Source of the DNA: Sulfuritalea sp. | Lineage (GTDB): Bacteria > Pseudomonadota > Gammaproteobacteria > Burkholderiales > Rhodocyclaceae | Length of the DNA: 64,000 bases | Direction of reading: 5' to 3' | Assembly: GCA_016710465.1 (NCBI GenBank) | Contig: JADJVS010000002.1 | Location: 62,001-126,000 of the forward strand | Shown: piece by piece, positions 1 through 9,818 of the stretch | Layout: every line of letters starts with the position of its first letter | Position numbering within the stretch: position 1 is the first letter of the stretch | Program-made: the position numbers and the translations under genes | Notes under the pieces: model-generated | Database searches by the model: none | The model's input: only the letters and a program-made list of their open reading frames with translations | What the model was told of the DNA's origin: nothing

Positions 1-54
1 CTCGGCCACAGGGGGCGGCGGAAGGGGTACGGTGACGGGCATGGCGGGTTTCAT
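1..54 (-). CDS. Possible 5' end of a gene running off the window (unknown product)
   Basis: Read leftward, an ATG at 54 opens 18 codons without a stop to the window edge, beginning MKPAMPVTVPLPPPPVAE. A GGGAG sequence lies about 6 bases before the ATG, a plausible ribosome binding site. The short proline-rich start resembles no family I recognise. It could be a chance open frame. Confidence 0.3.
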   Translation of the reverse strand, partial: MKPAMPVTVPLPPPPVAE

Positions 55-346
55 GGCGGGCTCCCATTGCTTGGCCAGGAATCTGGCGAGGCCTGCCGGG
101 CAGGAATGACCGGCAGGCAAACCAGCATGCGCCGTCTGCAGGGAATAGCCAGCGATATATTTGTTTCCGCCGCCATTGCTTTTGCGACACGCGTTCACCA
201 CAGGCCTCGGTGGCTGGCGCACCGAGGGAATAGCCGGCGCCATGTGCTCCTTCGGGCTTGGCACCGGCATCGCGCTGATGTGGTGCGGCAATGCGGTAAG
301 CTGCTTTCATCGCCGTTCAAACTGGATTCCGGGAAAGGGAAGTGCA
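55..346. other. Intergenic region with one small hairpin
   Basis: No convincing gene is seen. A perfect 8-bp inverted repeat, CCTGCCGG/CCGGCAGG with a 10-base loop, lies at 92-117. It has no T-run, so it is not a clear terminator. The open frame through 161-346 lacks family features and only continues upstream of the hemerythrin start. Confidence 0.5.
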
Positions 347-742
347 ATGTCGGGCATGGCTGAATTCAACACCGCATCGAATGCGGACACCGAACGCGAA
401 CACGAAATGCAACTGGGTTTGCTGCGCGAGCTGTGCAAAGCCGCCGGCGCCAACGGCGACCCCAAGGTCATCGGCGAAATCCTCGATCGCCTGATCGACT
501 ACAGCGAGGCGCATTTCATGTCCGAAGAACTGCTGATGCGCCTGAAGAGCTATGACGACTACGAGGATCACGTCGAGGACCACGTGATGATGCTCGACAC
601 CCTGCGCAGCATCGCGGCCAACCACGCCGCCGGCGAGTCCGCCCTCGTCGCCGGCCGCGCCGCCGATACCCTCGACTTCATAAGCAAGCACATCGCCACG
701 CGCGACCGGCGCTTTGCCGACTACGTGCGGAACAATCTCTGA
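347..742 (+). CDS. Hemerythrin-like HHE domain protein
   Basis: A 131-residue single-domain protein with the hemerythrin diiron ligand spacing: H19, H56 and E60 (HFMSE), H75 and H79 (HVEDH), H115 and D120 (HIATRD). Such four-helix proteins bind O2 reversibly in the cytoplasm and act in oxygen delivery or sensing. The start is placed at 347 because GGGAAAGGGAAG lies just upstream; an in-frame ATG at 356 is an alternative, and the open frame extends up to 161 without domain content. It is a lone gene before an AT-richer region. A second bacteriohemerythrin lies at 28825-29280, beyond the hydrogenase cluster. The family is fairly clear; the physiological role is inference. Confidence 0.8.
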   Translation: MSGMAEFNTASNADTEREHEMQLGLLRELCKAAGANGDPKVIGEILDRLIDYSEAHFMSEELLMRLKSYDDYEDHVEDHVMMLDTLRSIAANHAAGESALVAGRAADTLDFISKHIATRDRRFADYVRNNL

Positions 743-1135
743 GCGGGCAGGGCGCCAGGAATTCCGGGTCTGGACGCAGAGCGCTGGCGCTGGCGGTGTG
801 GCGATTTGTTTGGTGATGGTGGGGCGGTTCGGCCGGGCGGATGCAGGCCGCCCCGCCCAGCGCGGTGCTTTGGGTACGGCTGGTTGTCGGCCGAAGCGCC
901 CTTCGCAGTTACCGGCCATGAACGTCGGGAACGAAATGGTTTGCGGAAGTTGACGCTGGTCCAGCCAAGGCGATCATCTTTGGCCTTAACCTCCAAATTA
1001 TGAGTAGAGCATGTGAAAATTGTCTCGACTCTGAAAGCCTGTCGCATAGGAAATACAAGCTTTCAATATAAATATTTGTTAATAATCTGCATTGATTATA
1101 CAATTATCTCTTCAATATTCATATTGAGGCATATC
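743..1135. other. Intergenic region; GC-rich then AT-rich
   Basis: The first ~260 bases are GC-rich and contain a half-match (about 789-809) to the dispersed 22-bp motif described elsewhere. From about 1010 the sequence turns sharply AT-rich, marking the edge of the island that holds the next two genes. The AT-rich part carries a candidate promoter. No gene is supported. Confidence 0.55.
1076..1104 (+). promoter_or_regulatory. Candidate sigma-70 promoter of the ATPase/RloB pair
   Basis: TTGTTA at 1076-1081 and TACAAT at 1099-1104, separated by 17 bases, lie in the AT-rich stretch 32 bases before the chosen GTG start. The spacing is good and each hexamer is near consensus. AT-rich DNA gives many chance matches. 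Confidence 0.4.
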
Positions 1136-2455
1136 GTGCTACTTGAGTTTCGCGTCGGAAACTACCGCTCTATCCGCGATGAGCAGGTACTGAGTCTCAT
1201 CGCCTCAACTGATATGGAGTTGTCAGACACCAATCTGATGCCTACGGGACTGAAGGCTTTCCCCAGTGCGTTGCGAAGTGCCGTGATATACGGTCCCAAT
1301 GCCAGCGGTAAGTCGACCTTGTTGTTCGCGCTGAATTACATGCGCGCTGTGGTGGCAGAGTCGGCGGCCATCATTCAGCCGGGGCAGACCTACAACGTTC
1401 AGCCATTTAAGCTGGATCAAGCTTTCACTAAGGCGCCCACGACGTTCGAATTGACCTTTCTAGTCGATGGCGTACGGCACCAGTATGCCTTCGAGATGAC
1501 GCCGCAGAGGTTCGTGAGCGAGTCCTTGGTCGTTTATCGGACTTCAAAGCCAACAAGATGGTACAGCCGGCGATTGATGGACGATGGCGAAACCTACGAA
1601 TACGAGTTCAGCACTTACCTCACTGGCTCGCGCAAGCTCTGGCAAGACAGCACGCGCCCCAACGCGCTTTTCCTGTCCACAGCCGCGCAGCTCAACAGCG
1701 AGTTACTCAGCCCGATATTCCGTGCGATCGTGGAGAGCATTGCGTACCTACCGGCAGGTTCCGCCTTTGATCCAGACCTGACAACATCCTTGTTGATCAC
1801 TGAGGATGGGCGCGCCGCGATTCGTGATTTTCTCGTAGCCGCGGATATCAGCATCTCGGATGTTCAAGCTGTTGCGCGCAAGGGGCTGCGCCAACACATC
1901 GTCTTCCATCCAGGCGGCATTGCGCCAAGCAGCCCTGAAGAACGCGAACTCTTCGTTCCAGTTTTCCAGCACACGACCGCCAAGGGCAGCGCCAAGTTCG
2001 AGTTGCATGAGGAGTCCGATGGCACACAACGCCTCTACGGCCTGGCCGCCCCGATCATCGATGTGCTAAAGCGAGGCCGCATCCTGGTAGTCGATGAACT
2101 TGACAGCAGTCTCCATCCGCTTCTAGTTAGGCGTCTAATTTCGATGTTCGACGATCCGTCCATGAACAAGGCCGGCGCGCAACTCATTTTCAGCACTCAC
2201 GACACCTCACTGCTGGACCATACCTTATTCCGACGCGATCAGATATGGTTCACCGAGAAGGACAGTGATCAAGGCACGAAGGTTTATCCGCTCACCGATT
2301 TCAGCCCACGCAAACGCGAAGCTTGGGAACAAGGTTATCTGACTGGCAGATATGGAGCGGTGCCATTTTTTGGCGAATTACCGGACATTCTGAAGCACGA
2401 GTTTCCCCAGCCACGCACCGCTGACTCTGAGTCTGCCGGTCCTGCTAGGGCTTGA
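1136..2455 (+). CDS. OLD-like AAA ATPase (AAA15/AAA21 class, RloA-like)
   Basis: A 439-residue protein starting LLEFRVGNYRSIRDE, the usual opening of SMC-like AAA15 ATPases. Walker A is GPNASGKST (53-61). The Walker B region, ILVVDELDSSLHP (about 315-327), is followed by FSTHD, the switch histidine. The GTG at 1136 is preferred because GAGG lies six bases upstream and the family begins here; an in-frame ATG at 1013 would add 41 AT-rich residues with no family match. It is followed 22 bases later by an RloB-type gene, so the two are probably co-transcribed. Base composition is lower in GC than the neighbours, suggesting transfer. A defence role is inferred from the pairing, not shown. Confidence 0.8.
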   Translation: MLLEFRVGNYRSIRDEQVLSLIASTDMELSDTNLMPTGLKAFPSALRSAVIYGPNASGKSTLLFALNYMRAVVAESAAIIQPGQTYNVQPFKLDQAFTKAPTTFELTFLVDGVRHQYAFEMTPQRFVSESLVVYRTSKPTRWYSRRLMDDGETYEYEFSTYLTGSRKLWQDSTRPNALFLSTAAQLNSELLSPIFRAIVESIAYLPAGSAFDPDLTTSLLITEDGRAAIRDFLVAADISISDVQAVARKGLRQHIVFHPGGIAPSSPEERELFVPVFQHTTAKGSAKFELHEESDGTQRLYGLAAPIIDVLKRGRILVVDELDSSLHPLLVRRLISMFDDPSMNKAGAQLIFSTHDTSLLDHTLFRRDQIWFTEKDSDQGTKVYPLTDFSPRKREAWEQGYLTGRYGAVPFFGELPDILKHEFPQPRTADSESAGPARA

Positions 2456-2477
2456 GCCTGAGCTACAGTAGAACCGC

Positions 2478-3155
2478 ATGGGACAAGACAATCAACCGAA
2501 GCACCGCCAAGAAACGCGTGACTTGAAGCGCCGCGCGGCGCAACGGGCACCGTACAAACGTATGCTTGTCGTATGCGAGGGAGAAAAAACCGAACCGCAT
2601 TACCTCGGCGAGATTCGCCAAGAACACCGCCTGGCAACAGCCAACGTGCAGGTATGGCCGAGCGCACTAGGGACACAGCCTCTCCAGGTGGTTAACTACG
2701 CTGAATCGCTATTTAGGGATGGCGACGGCAGCAAAGGCATCCTGCCCAAAGCTTTTGATCACGTCTGCGCCGTTTTCGACCGCGACGACCACGGCACCTA
2801 TCACAACGCTCTGGCAAGAGCTGACTCCTTGAATGGGAAGCTCAAGAACGATGCCGGAGAAGGTGTCGCGTTTCAAGCCATCGCCTCCGTGCCATGTTTC
2901 GAACTGTGGTTGTTGCTCCATTTCGAAGACATCCATGCTCCGATTGGTCGCGATGAGGTTTATGCGCGCCTAAGATGCCACCTGCCGGCATATGACAAAG
3001 GCCAGCGAGGTTACTGGGCGGCCACCAAAGACCGGCTCGAACAGGCAGTTTTCCGAGCTGAAGCCCGTGCTGTAGTCACGACAGCTTACGACGGCAATGA
3101 ACCCTACACCGGCGTGCACAAACTTATCTTGCTGCTCACGCATCTAAAAGACTGA
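2478..3155 (+). CDS. RloB family protein, putative TOPRIM-like nuclease partner
   Basis: A 225-residue protein resembling RloB. CEGEKTEPHYL (33-43, with E34) followed by VFDRDDH (99-105, D101 and D103) has the order of the acidic residues in TOPRIM domains of OLD-family nucleases, a Glu after one strand and a DxD after a later strand. A third conserved-looking block is VPCFELWLLLHF (about 138-149). It is downstream of the AAA15 ATPase in the same direction. In known RloAB and AbiL pairs such an ATPase and partner form a toxin-like unit, so this pair could abort phage infection. Family assignment is good; catalysis and target are inference. Confidence 0.72.
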   Translation: MGQDNQPKHRQETRDLKRRAAQRAPYKRMLVVCEGEKTEPHYLGEIRQEHRLATANVQVWPSALGTQPLQVVNYAESLFRDGDGSKGILPKAFDHVCAVFDRDDHGTYHNALARADSLNGKLKNDAGEGVAFQAIASVPCFELWLLLHFEDIHAPIGRDEVYARLRCHLPAYDKGQRGYWAATKDRLEQAVFRAEARAVVTTAYDGNEPYTGVHKLILLLTHLKD

Positions 3156-3381
3156 TCGTGTTTTAAGCACTCCCGCAATCGCCCCTCACTCTGTATATTC
3201 AAATGAAGCAGCAGGTGATTCATTTTCTGTTCCACCAGGGTTTCCAGCGTCCGCATCTTGGTCAGCACCAACCACTCAACCTCAACGTCGTCACCGGCAG
3301 CAAAGGCCGATCACCCGCCATCCACCGCACATTCACTTGGACGTCCTTCGATACGAACCTGTCTGCCGGGCATTCGACAAG

Positions 3382-3403
3382 AGTCGGCGCTCGCGGTACG
3401 GCG
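3382..3403 (+). repeat. Dispersed 22-bp motif, copy 1 (intergenic)
   Basis: AGTCGGCG then CTCGCGGT then ACGGCG, continued by ATGG. It lies between rloB and hoxK, so it is not explained by coding constraint. It is one of 15 copies in the window with fixed spacing. Confidence 0.7.
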
Positions 3404-3494
3404 ATGGACGAATGGCGGAGTGGCAGGGCGAAAGCCGGTCGTTCCGATTACTCGCTAACCGTCGCTATCACGGCAGGATTCGGGGCTTTTCCGG

Positions 3495-3507
3495 CAAATC
3501 ATTGATT
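3495..3507 (-). promoter_or_regulatory. IHF binding site upstream of hoxK
   Basis: On the minus strand it reads AATCAATGATTTG, matching WATCAANNNNTTR at every position. It is centred about 37 bases upstream of the -24 element, the usual place for IHF-assisted looping at sigma-54 promoters. ihfB itself is in this window at 52794. Confidence 0.7.
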
Positions 3508-3535
3508 GAAAGCTAAATAATCTAAATCTCACGGG

Positions 3536-3553
3536 CTGGCCCGTGGCTTGCTA
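3536..3553 (+). promoter_or_regulatory. Sigma-54 (-24/-12) promoter of the hox operon
   Basis: CTGGCCCGTGGCTTGCTA matches YTGGCACGNNNNTTGCW with one mismatch. GG at 3538-3539 and GC at 3550-3551 have the required spacing. It lies 40 bases before the hoxK start. An NtrC-type activator, HoxA, is encoded in the same cluster, as in Cupriavidus, where the hox operon is sigma-54 dependent. Confidence 0.85.
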
Positions 3554-3592
3554 TTACGGTCTCCACGGCAACAACAACCGACGGAGACCGCG

Positions 3593-4671
3593 ATGACCGA
3601 AACCTTTTACGACGTGCTGCGGCGCCAGGGCATCAGCCGGCGCAGCTTCCTCAAGTTCTGTTCCCTCACCGCGACCTCGCTCGGGCTCGACAGCGCCTAC
3701 GCGGCCAAGATCGCCAACGCGATGGAAACCAAGCCGCGCACGCCGGTGATCTGGCTCGAAGGCCTGGAGTGCACCTGCTGTTCCGAGTCCTTCATCCGCT
3801 CGGCGCATCCGCTGACCAAGGACGTGATCCTCTCGATGCTCTCGCTCGATTACCACGTCACGCTGATGGCGGCGGCGGGGCACCAGGCCGAGAAGCAACT
3901 CGACGAGATCAAGAAGAAATACAAGGGCAACTACATCCTTGCCGTCGAGGGCAATCCGCCGCTCAATGAGGATGGCATGTACTGCATCGAAGGCGGCCGG
4001 CCCTTCGTCGAGATCCTCAAGGAAACCGCGGCCGACGCCAAGGCGGTGATCGCCTGGGGCGCCTGCGCCTCCTACGGCTGCGTGCAGGCGGCGAAGCCGA
4101 ACCCGACGCGCGCCACGCCGATCGACAAGGTGATCAGCGGCAAGCCCATCATCAAGGTGCCGGGCTGCCCGCCGATCGCCGAGGTGATGACGGGCGTGGT
4201 GACCTACCTGCTGACCTTCGACCGCCTGCCCGAGCTGGATCGCCAGGGCCGGCCGAAGATGTTCTACGGCCAGCGCATCCATGACAAATGCTATCGGCGG
4301 CCGCACTTCGATGCCGGCCAGTTCGTCGAGAAATGGGACGACGACGCGGCGCGCAAGGGCTACTGCCTCTACAAGATGGGCTGCAAGGGCCCGACCACCT
4401 ACAACGCCTGCTCGACGATACGCTGGAACGACGGCGTGTCCTTCCCGATCCAGTCGGGCCACGGCTGCATCGGCTGCTCGGAAGACGGCTTCTGGGACAA
4501 GGGCACGTTTTACGACCGTGTCACCGACATCAAGCAGTTCGGCGTCGAATCGAATGCCGACAAGGTCGGCGGCACGGCGGCGGCGGTGGCCGGCGCGGCG
4601 GTGGCGGCGCATGCCGCGGCCTCGGTGCTGAAGAAGGCGAAGAAGTCTGAAACCGTGACGGGAGAAAAGTG

Positions 4672-4672
<1 letters not shown>
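3593..4672 (+). CDS. hoxK: Membrane-bound [NiFe]-hydrogenase small subunit, O2-tolerant type
   Basis: A 359-residue electron-transfer subunit of the H2-uptake enzyme. A Tat signal (RRSFLK, 16-21) exports the folded heterodimer. Proximal-cluster cysteines are C60, C62, C63, C158, C163 and C192. C62 and C163 are the two extra cysteines (LECTCC and YGC) that create the [4Fe-3S] cluster of O2-tolerant enzymes. H230, C233, C258 and C264 fit the distal cluster, and C273, C292 and C295 the medial 3Fe cluster. A hydrophobic alanine-rich helix near 328-347 followed by lysines is the membrane anchor. ATG 3593 has GGAG upstream. The stop overlaps hoxG (TGATG). Confidence 0.97.
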
Positions 4673-6471
<1,799 letters not shown>

Positions 6472-6491
6472 CCCTACGCGAGGAGCATGTC

Positions 6492-7202
6492 ATGGATCTG
6501 AATGCCGCCGCCGCCGAGCTCGACAGCGACCCGCAGACCGCTGCCGGCCGGACGGTGTATGTCTATGAAATACCGGTGCGCCTGTGGCACTGGATCAACA
6601 CGCTGTGCATCCTGGTGCTGGCGACCAGCGGCTACCTGATCGCCAGCCCCCTGCCCAGCACGCCGGGCGAGGCTTCCGACCAGTTCCTGATGGGCTACAT
6701 CCGCTTCGCCCATTTCGCCGCCGCCTATATCTTCACCGTCGGTTTCCTGGTGCGCATCTACTGGGCCGTGGTCGGCAACCACCGCGCGCGGGAAATCTTT
6801 TACCTGCCGGTCACGAATCCAAAATGGTGGGCCGGTCTGTTGCGCGAATTGCGCTGGTATTTGTTCCTGGAAAAGCAGCCCTACAAGTACGTCGGCCACA
6901 ACCCGATGGGCCACCTGTTCATGTTCGTCTTCGTCACCCTCGCCGCCATTTTGATGATCTGTACCGGTTTCGCGCTCTACAGCGAGGGTGCGGGCCTGGG
7001 CAGTTGGCAGGATCTGATGTTCGGCTGGGTCATCCCGCTCATGGGTGGCAGCCAGGCGGTGCACAGTTGGCACCATCTGGGCATGTGGGGCATCGTCTGC
7101 TTCGTCATCCTGCATGTCTATGCCGCGGTGCGTGAGGACATCATGAGTCGCCAGACCATGATCAGCACCATGATCAGCGGCCAGCGGACGTTTCGGGAGT
7201 GA
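6492..7202 (+). CDS. hoxZ: Hydrogenase cytochrome b subunit
   Basis: A 236-residue integral membrane di-heme cytochrome that anchors HoxKG and passes electrons from H2 to quinone. Four membrane segments lie near 35-55, 70-92, 138-160 and 190-212. Family histidines are visible in PVRLWHWIN, GYIRFAHFAAAY, GHNPMGH, SWHHLG and FVILHVY. It follows hoxG by 20 bases, with GAGGAG before the start codon. Confidence 0.95.
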   Translation: MDLNAAAAELDSDPQTAAGRTVYVYEIPVRLWHWINTLCILVLATSGYLIASPLPSTPGEASDQFLMGYIRFAHFAAAYIFTVGFLVRIYWAVVGNHRAREIFYLPVTNPKWWAGLLRELRWYLFLEKQPYKYVGHNPMGHLFMFVFVTLAAILMICTGFALYSEGAGLGSWQDLMFGWVIPLMGGSQAVHSWHHLGMWGIVCFVILHVYAAVREDIMSRQTMISTMISGQRTFRE

Positions 7203-7210
7203 GTTCGCCC

Positions 7211-7834
7211 ATGGACGCGATCGACGACATGCGCTGTGAAGTCCTGGTGCTCGGCATCGGCAATCTGCTCTGGGCCGACGAGGGCTTCGGCGTGCGCTGC
7301 GTCGAGAAGTTGGCGGCGGAATGGCAGGTACCGCAGGGCGTCACCGTGATGGACGGCGGCACCCAGGGCCTCTACCTCCTGCCCTACGTGCAGGGCGCCA
7401 AACGCCTGATCGTGTTCGACGCCGTCGACTACGGCCTGCCCCCGGGCACCATGAAGCGCGTGGAAGGGGACGAGGTGCCGCGCTTCATGGGCGCCAAGAA
7501 GATGAGCCTGCACCAGACCGGATTCCAGGAAGTCATCGCCGCCGCCGACCTGACCGGGCAATTGCCGGAATCGCTGCTGCTGATCGGCGTCCAGCCCGAG
7601 GAACTTGAAGACTACGGCGGCAGTTTGCGCGATGTGGTCAAGGCAAGGCTGGGCGATGCGGTGGCCATGGCGGTGGCGGCTTTGCGCGACTGGGGTTTTG
7701 CAGTGAGCCCGCGTGATTCAGAAGTCGGCGCTGGCGGTACGGCGTTGGGGATGTCTGCCTACGAGGCGGGGCGTCCGTCGGCCGAGGCGGCGAGCCGGAT
7801 TGGCGATGCGCGGCTTTTTGGAAGCATGGGATGA
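7211..7834 (+). CDS. hoxM: Hydrogenase maturation endopeptidase
   Basis: A nickel-dependent protease of the HyaD/HybD family that removes the HoxG C-terminal tail. Metal ligands are visible as E in ADEGFGVRC, D in VMDGGTQG and H in SLHQTGF. 207 residues from ATG 7211; a GTG at 7199 overlapping the hoxZ stop is an alternative. The last ~40 residues, from EVGAGGTAL onward, are unusual. Their DNA is a copy of the dispersed 22-bp motif plus low-complexity sequence, and the stop codon lies inside the first palindromic element. The core ends near LRDWGFAVSPRD, so the tail is probably an accretion. Confidence 0.92.
   Translation: MDAIDDMRCEVLVLGIGNLLWADEGFGVRCVEKLAAEWQVPQGVTVMDGGTQGLYLLPYVQGAKRLIVFDAVDYGLPPGTMKRVEGDEVPRFMGAKKMSLHQTGFQEVIAAADLTGQLPESLLLIGVQPEELEDYGGSLRDVVKARLGDAVAMAVAALRDWGFAVSPRDSEVGAGGTALGMSAYEAGRPSAEAASRIGDARLFGSMG
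7723..7744 (+). repeat. Dispersed 22-bp motif, copy 2 (hoxM 3' end)
   Basis: AGTCGGCG, CTGGCGGT, ACGGCG. In frame it encodes EVGAGGTAL in the unusual HoxM tail. Confidence 0.7.
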
Positions 7835-8120
7835 AAAGCGTCGCGGTTTGGGGGTTGGTGGGGGATCGGGCCGGCGGGGCGCTCTGCTCCGCTCCATGTC
7901 CCCCGGGCCGAAAAGGCGCCGGCCCTCCTCCTTTACTTGCGCGGAGCAGAGCGCCCCACCGGCCCGATCAAGCGAGGCCGTCACAGGTTTTCGGTTGCAA
8001 GGCGCAGGCGTATCCCGCCGGGGGCGGTGGGTACCCGACGCAGCGAGGTAAAGGGGGAGAGCAGGGCGCAGCCCTGCTCGGAGGACACGAGCAGCGACGG
8101 GTGCCCGCCGCCCTTGGCGT
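7816..8120. repeat. Palindromic element, copy 1 (before hoxL)
   Basis: About 305 bp, alignable end to end with 12953-13258, from TTTTGGAA to CCTTGGCG. The 34 bases from the left end differ at only about 7 positions. It folds into two large stem-loops. Stem 1 pairs 7864-7892 with 7941-7969 (28 of 29). Stem 2 pairs 8017-8037 with 8098-8118 (four differences, all G-U on the plus strand) and encloses a perfect 9-bp hairpin with a GCA loop at 8059-8079. Unpaired GGTAAAGGGGGAGAG (8047-8061) is conserved between copies. It supplies the hoxM stop codon and ends 38 bases before hoxL. Minus-strand open frames through it look spurious. Confidence 0.8.
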
Positions 8121-8158
8121 CGCGCAGACCACCGCAATAACACGGAGCAATCACTGAA

Positions 8159-8488
8159 ATGTGCCTGGCATTGCCCATGAAGGTCATCCGCATGGAAGGC
8201 ACCGAGGGTGGAACTTCGGCCCTCTGCGAAAGCCGCAACGGCATCGAGCGCATGGACACGATGCTTACCGGCCCCCTTGAACCCGGTCAGTGGATCCTCG
8301 GTTTCCTCGGTGCCGCGCGCGAGGTGATCGATGCCGAGCGCGCCGCCCAGGTCGAAGATGCGCTGGTCGCGCTGGAGTCCATCCTCCATGGCGATGGCAG
8401 CAACGAAGCACTGATCCAGACCGGCTTTGCCGACCTGATCGACCGCGAACCGCAGTTGCCGGAGTTTCTCCGGCCGGCTGCCACTTGA
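8159..8488 (+). CDS. hoxL: HypC-family hydrogenase chaperone
   Basis: A 109-residue HypC paralogue dedicated to the membrane-bound enzyme. In Cupriavidus HoxL is needed to deliver the Fe(CN)2CO unit to HoxG. It begins MCLALPMKV with the essential Cys2. The C-terminal helix is longer than in HypC (13275), the usual HoxL difference. It is the first gene after palindromic element 1, at a 38-base gap, so the element may affect its expression. Confidence 0.92.
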   Translation: MCLALPMKVIRMEGTEGGTSALCESRNGIERMDTMLTGPLEPGQWILGFLGAAREVIDAERAAQVEDALVALESILHGDGSNEALIQTGFADLIDREPQLPEFLRPAAT

Positions 8489-8498
8489 GGAGTAGGCA

Positions 8499-8951
8499 AT
8501 GACATCACCGAGCATCGAACGCCTGCAGGAACGCTTCGGCATCCTCCAGGCCCGCTACGGCTACCAGTTGCTGGACGCGGAATCCTTTGAGGACTTTGCG
8601 AAGGCCCCCGGCAATACGCTGATCTTCTTTGCCGACGATCCGGCCAAGGTGCCCGAGACCTGGGACCTGACCATCATCCTGCCCGAAGCGCTGTTGCGCA
8701 TGGAAGGCGAGGTTCGCGTTGGCCTGCTGCCGCCGGCGGTGGCGCGCAGCCTGGCGCCGCGCTATGGCATCCGCATCTGGCCGGCGCTGCTGGCGCTGCG
8801 CGACGGCGATTACCTTGGCACGGTCGAAGGTCTCAAGGACTGGAGCAGCTATGTCCAGCGGCTGCCCGAACTTTTGTCCGCGCCGCCGTCGCGGCCGCCG
8901 AGCATCGGCATTCCAGTGACCAACGCCACCGCCGCCACGCACTGCCACTGA
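8499..8951 (+). CDS. hoxO: HyaE/HupG-type hydrogenase chaperone
   Basis: A 150-residue protein with a thioredoxin-like fold but no CxxC active site, as in HyaE/HoxO. In Cupriavidus HoxO and HoxQ bind the HoxK precursor and hold it back from Tat export until it is assembled, and they protect its cofactors. It sits between hoxL and hoxQ as in known clusters, with GGAG 9-12 bases before the ATG. Confidence 0.88.
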   Translation: MTSPSIERLQERFGILQARYGYQLLDAESFEDFAKAPGNTLIFFADDPAKVPETWDLTIILPEALLRMEGEVRVGLLPPAVARSLAPRYGIRIWPALLALRDGDYLGTVEGLKDWSSYVQRLPELLSAPPSRPPSIGIPVTNATAATHCH

Positions 8952-8965
8952 CGAGGGCTGCCGCC

Positions 8966-9817
8966 ATGATGACTTTCCCGATTCCCGTGGTTCCCTTCAA
9001 GCCCAGCATCGGCCCCGGTTCGCAGCCGGTCGACGAAGTGCTGGTGACGCTGGACGTGCCCAACGACGTGCACGCCTTCCGCCCGCCGCAGAGCGAGCTG
9101 GACGCGCCGCCCGAGGTCGCCGGGCCGGCGCTGGAATTCCTCAAGACGTTGCTGGCCGCGCTGCGCGAGACGCCGTTCTCGCCGATGCAGGTGGTGCGCT
9201 TCTCGCTGCTCGACTACCCGCCGGCGGTGCGCGCCGAAATCAACGAACTGCTGGGCGAGGGCGAGGTCAGCGTGCTCTCGGCCGGCGAGCTGCGTGCCCA
9301 GGAAACCGCCTTCACCGGCATCTGGCGCATCCGCGGCGAGGGCATCGATGACGTCGAGGCCAGCGCCTTCCCGCTGGCCCTGCGCGCCGTGGCACTGGCG
9401 CGCGAGCTGCCCGCGACACCCGCCGCCGTGCCGCCGCCGGAACTGATGAACGCGCCGGCGCTGTACCACGAGGTGCGCAGCCTCGCCGGGGTGTGGCGGG
9501 TCGGGCGTCCGGCGCAGGTGATCAACCTGTCGCTGCTGCCGGCGACGCCTGATGACCTGGCCTGGCTCGACGAGCAACTCGGACGCATCTCGTTTTCCAT
9601 CCTCTCGCGCGGTTTCGGCAACTGCCGCATCACGGCGACGGCCCTGCCTTACGTGTGGTGGGTGCAGTACTTCAACAACATGGAGAAGCTGATCCTCAAT
9701 TCGATCGAGATCGTCGATGTGCCGGCGGTGGCCCTGGCGGCGCAGGAAGACTACGACGAGACCATCGTCCGCCTCGACGAATGGATCGTGTCGATCGAGA
9801 GCGCGCTGGACGACTGA
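8966..9817 (+). CDS. hoxQ: HyaF/HupH-type hydrogenase chaperone
   Basis: A 283-residue protein that partners HoxO on the small-subunit precursor. The order hoxO-hoxQ-hoxR and a two-domain length near 285 residues fit HupH/HyaF. The C-terminal VWWVQYFNNMEKLILNSIEI block is characteristic. The hoxR ATG follows one base after the stop, so translation is probably coupled. Confidence 0.9.
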   Translation: MMTFPIPVVPFKPSIGPGSQPVDEVLVTLDVPNDVHAFRPPQSELDAPPEVAGPALEFLKTLLAALRETPFSPMQVVRFSLLDYPPAVRAEINELLGEGEVSVLSAGELRAQETAFTGIWRIRGEGIDDVEASAFPLALRAVALARELPATPAAVPPPELMNAPALYHEVRSLAGVWRVGRPAQVINLSLLPATPDDLAWLDEQLGRISFSILSRGFGNCRITATALPYVWWVQYFNNMEKLILNSIEIVDVPAVALAAQEDYDETIVRLDEWIVSIESALDD

Positions 9818-9818
9818 G

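Larger units (their letters stand above)
3156..3592. other. 437-bp hox upstream regulatory region
   Basis: No supported gene. It carries one copy of the dispersed 22-bp motif (3382-3403), an IHF site (3495-3507) and the sigma-54 promoter (3536-3553). In Cupriavidus the activator HoxA binds upstream of the IHF site; the equivalent sequence should lie within about 3300-3490, but I cannot define it. Short open frames here look like noise. Confidence 0.6.

Noticed and set aside
1136..3155. PARIS (AriA/AriB) assignment
   Set aside because: The ATPase could fit, but the partner resembles RloB rather than the DUF4435 AriB family; kept as RloAB-like.
3554..4612. A 352-codon minus-strand open frame
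   Set aside because: Antisense to hoxK, whose cysteine pattern is unambiguous.
7718..8542. A 274-codon minus-strand gene through element 1 and hoxL
   Set aside because: Similar short frames appear in element 2 only because the DNA is homologous. The frame continues antisense through hoxL and lacks a credible start or fold.
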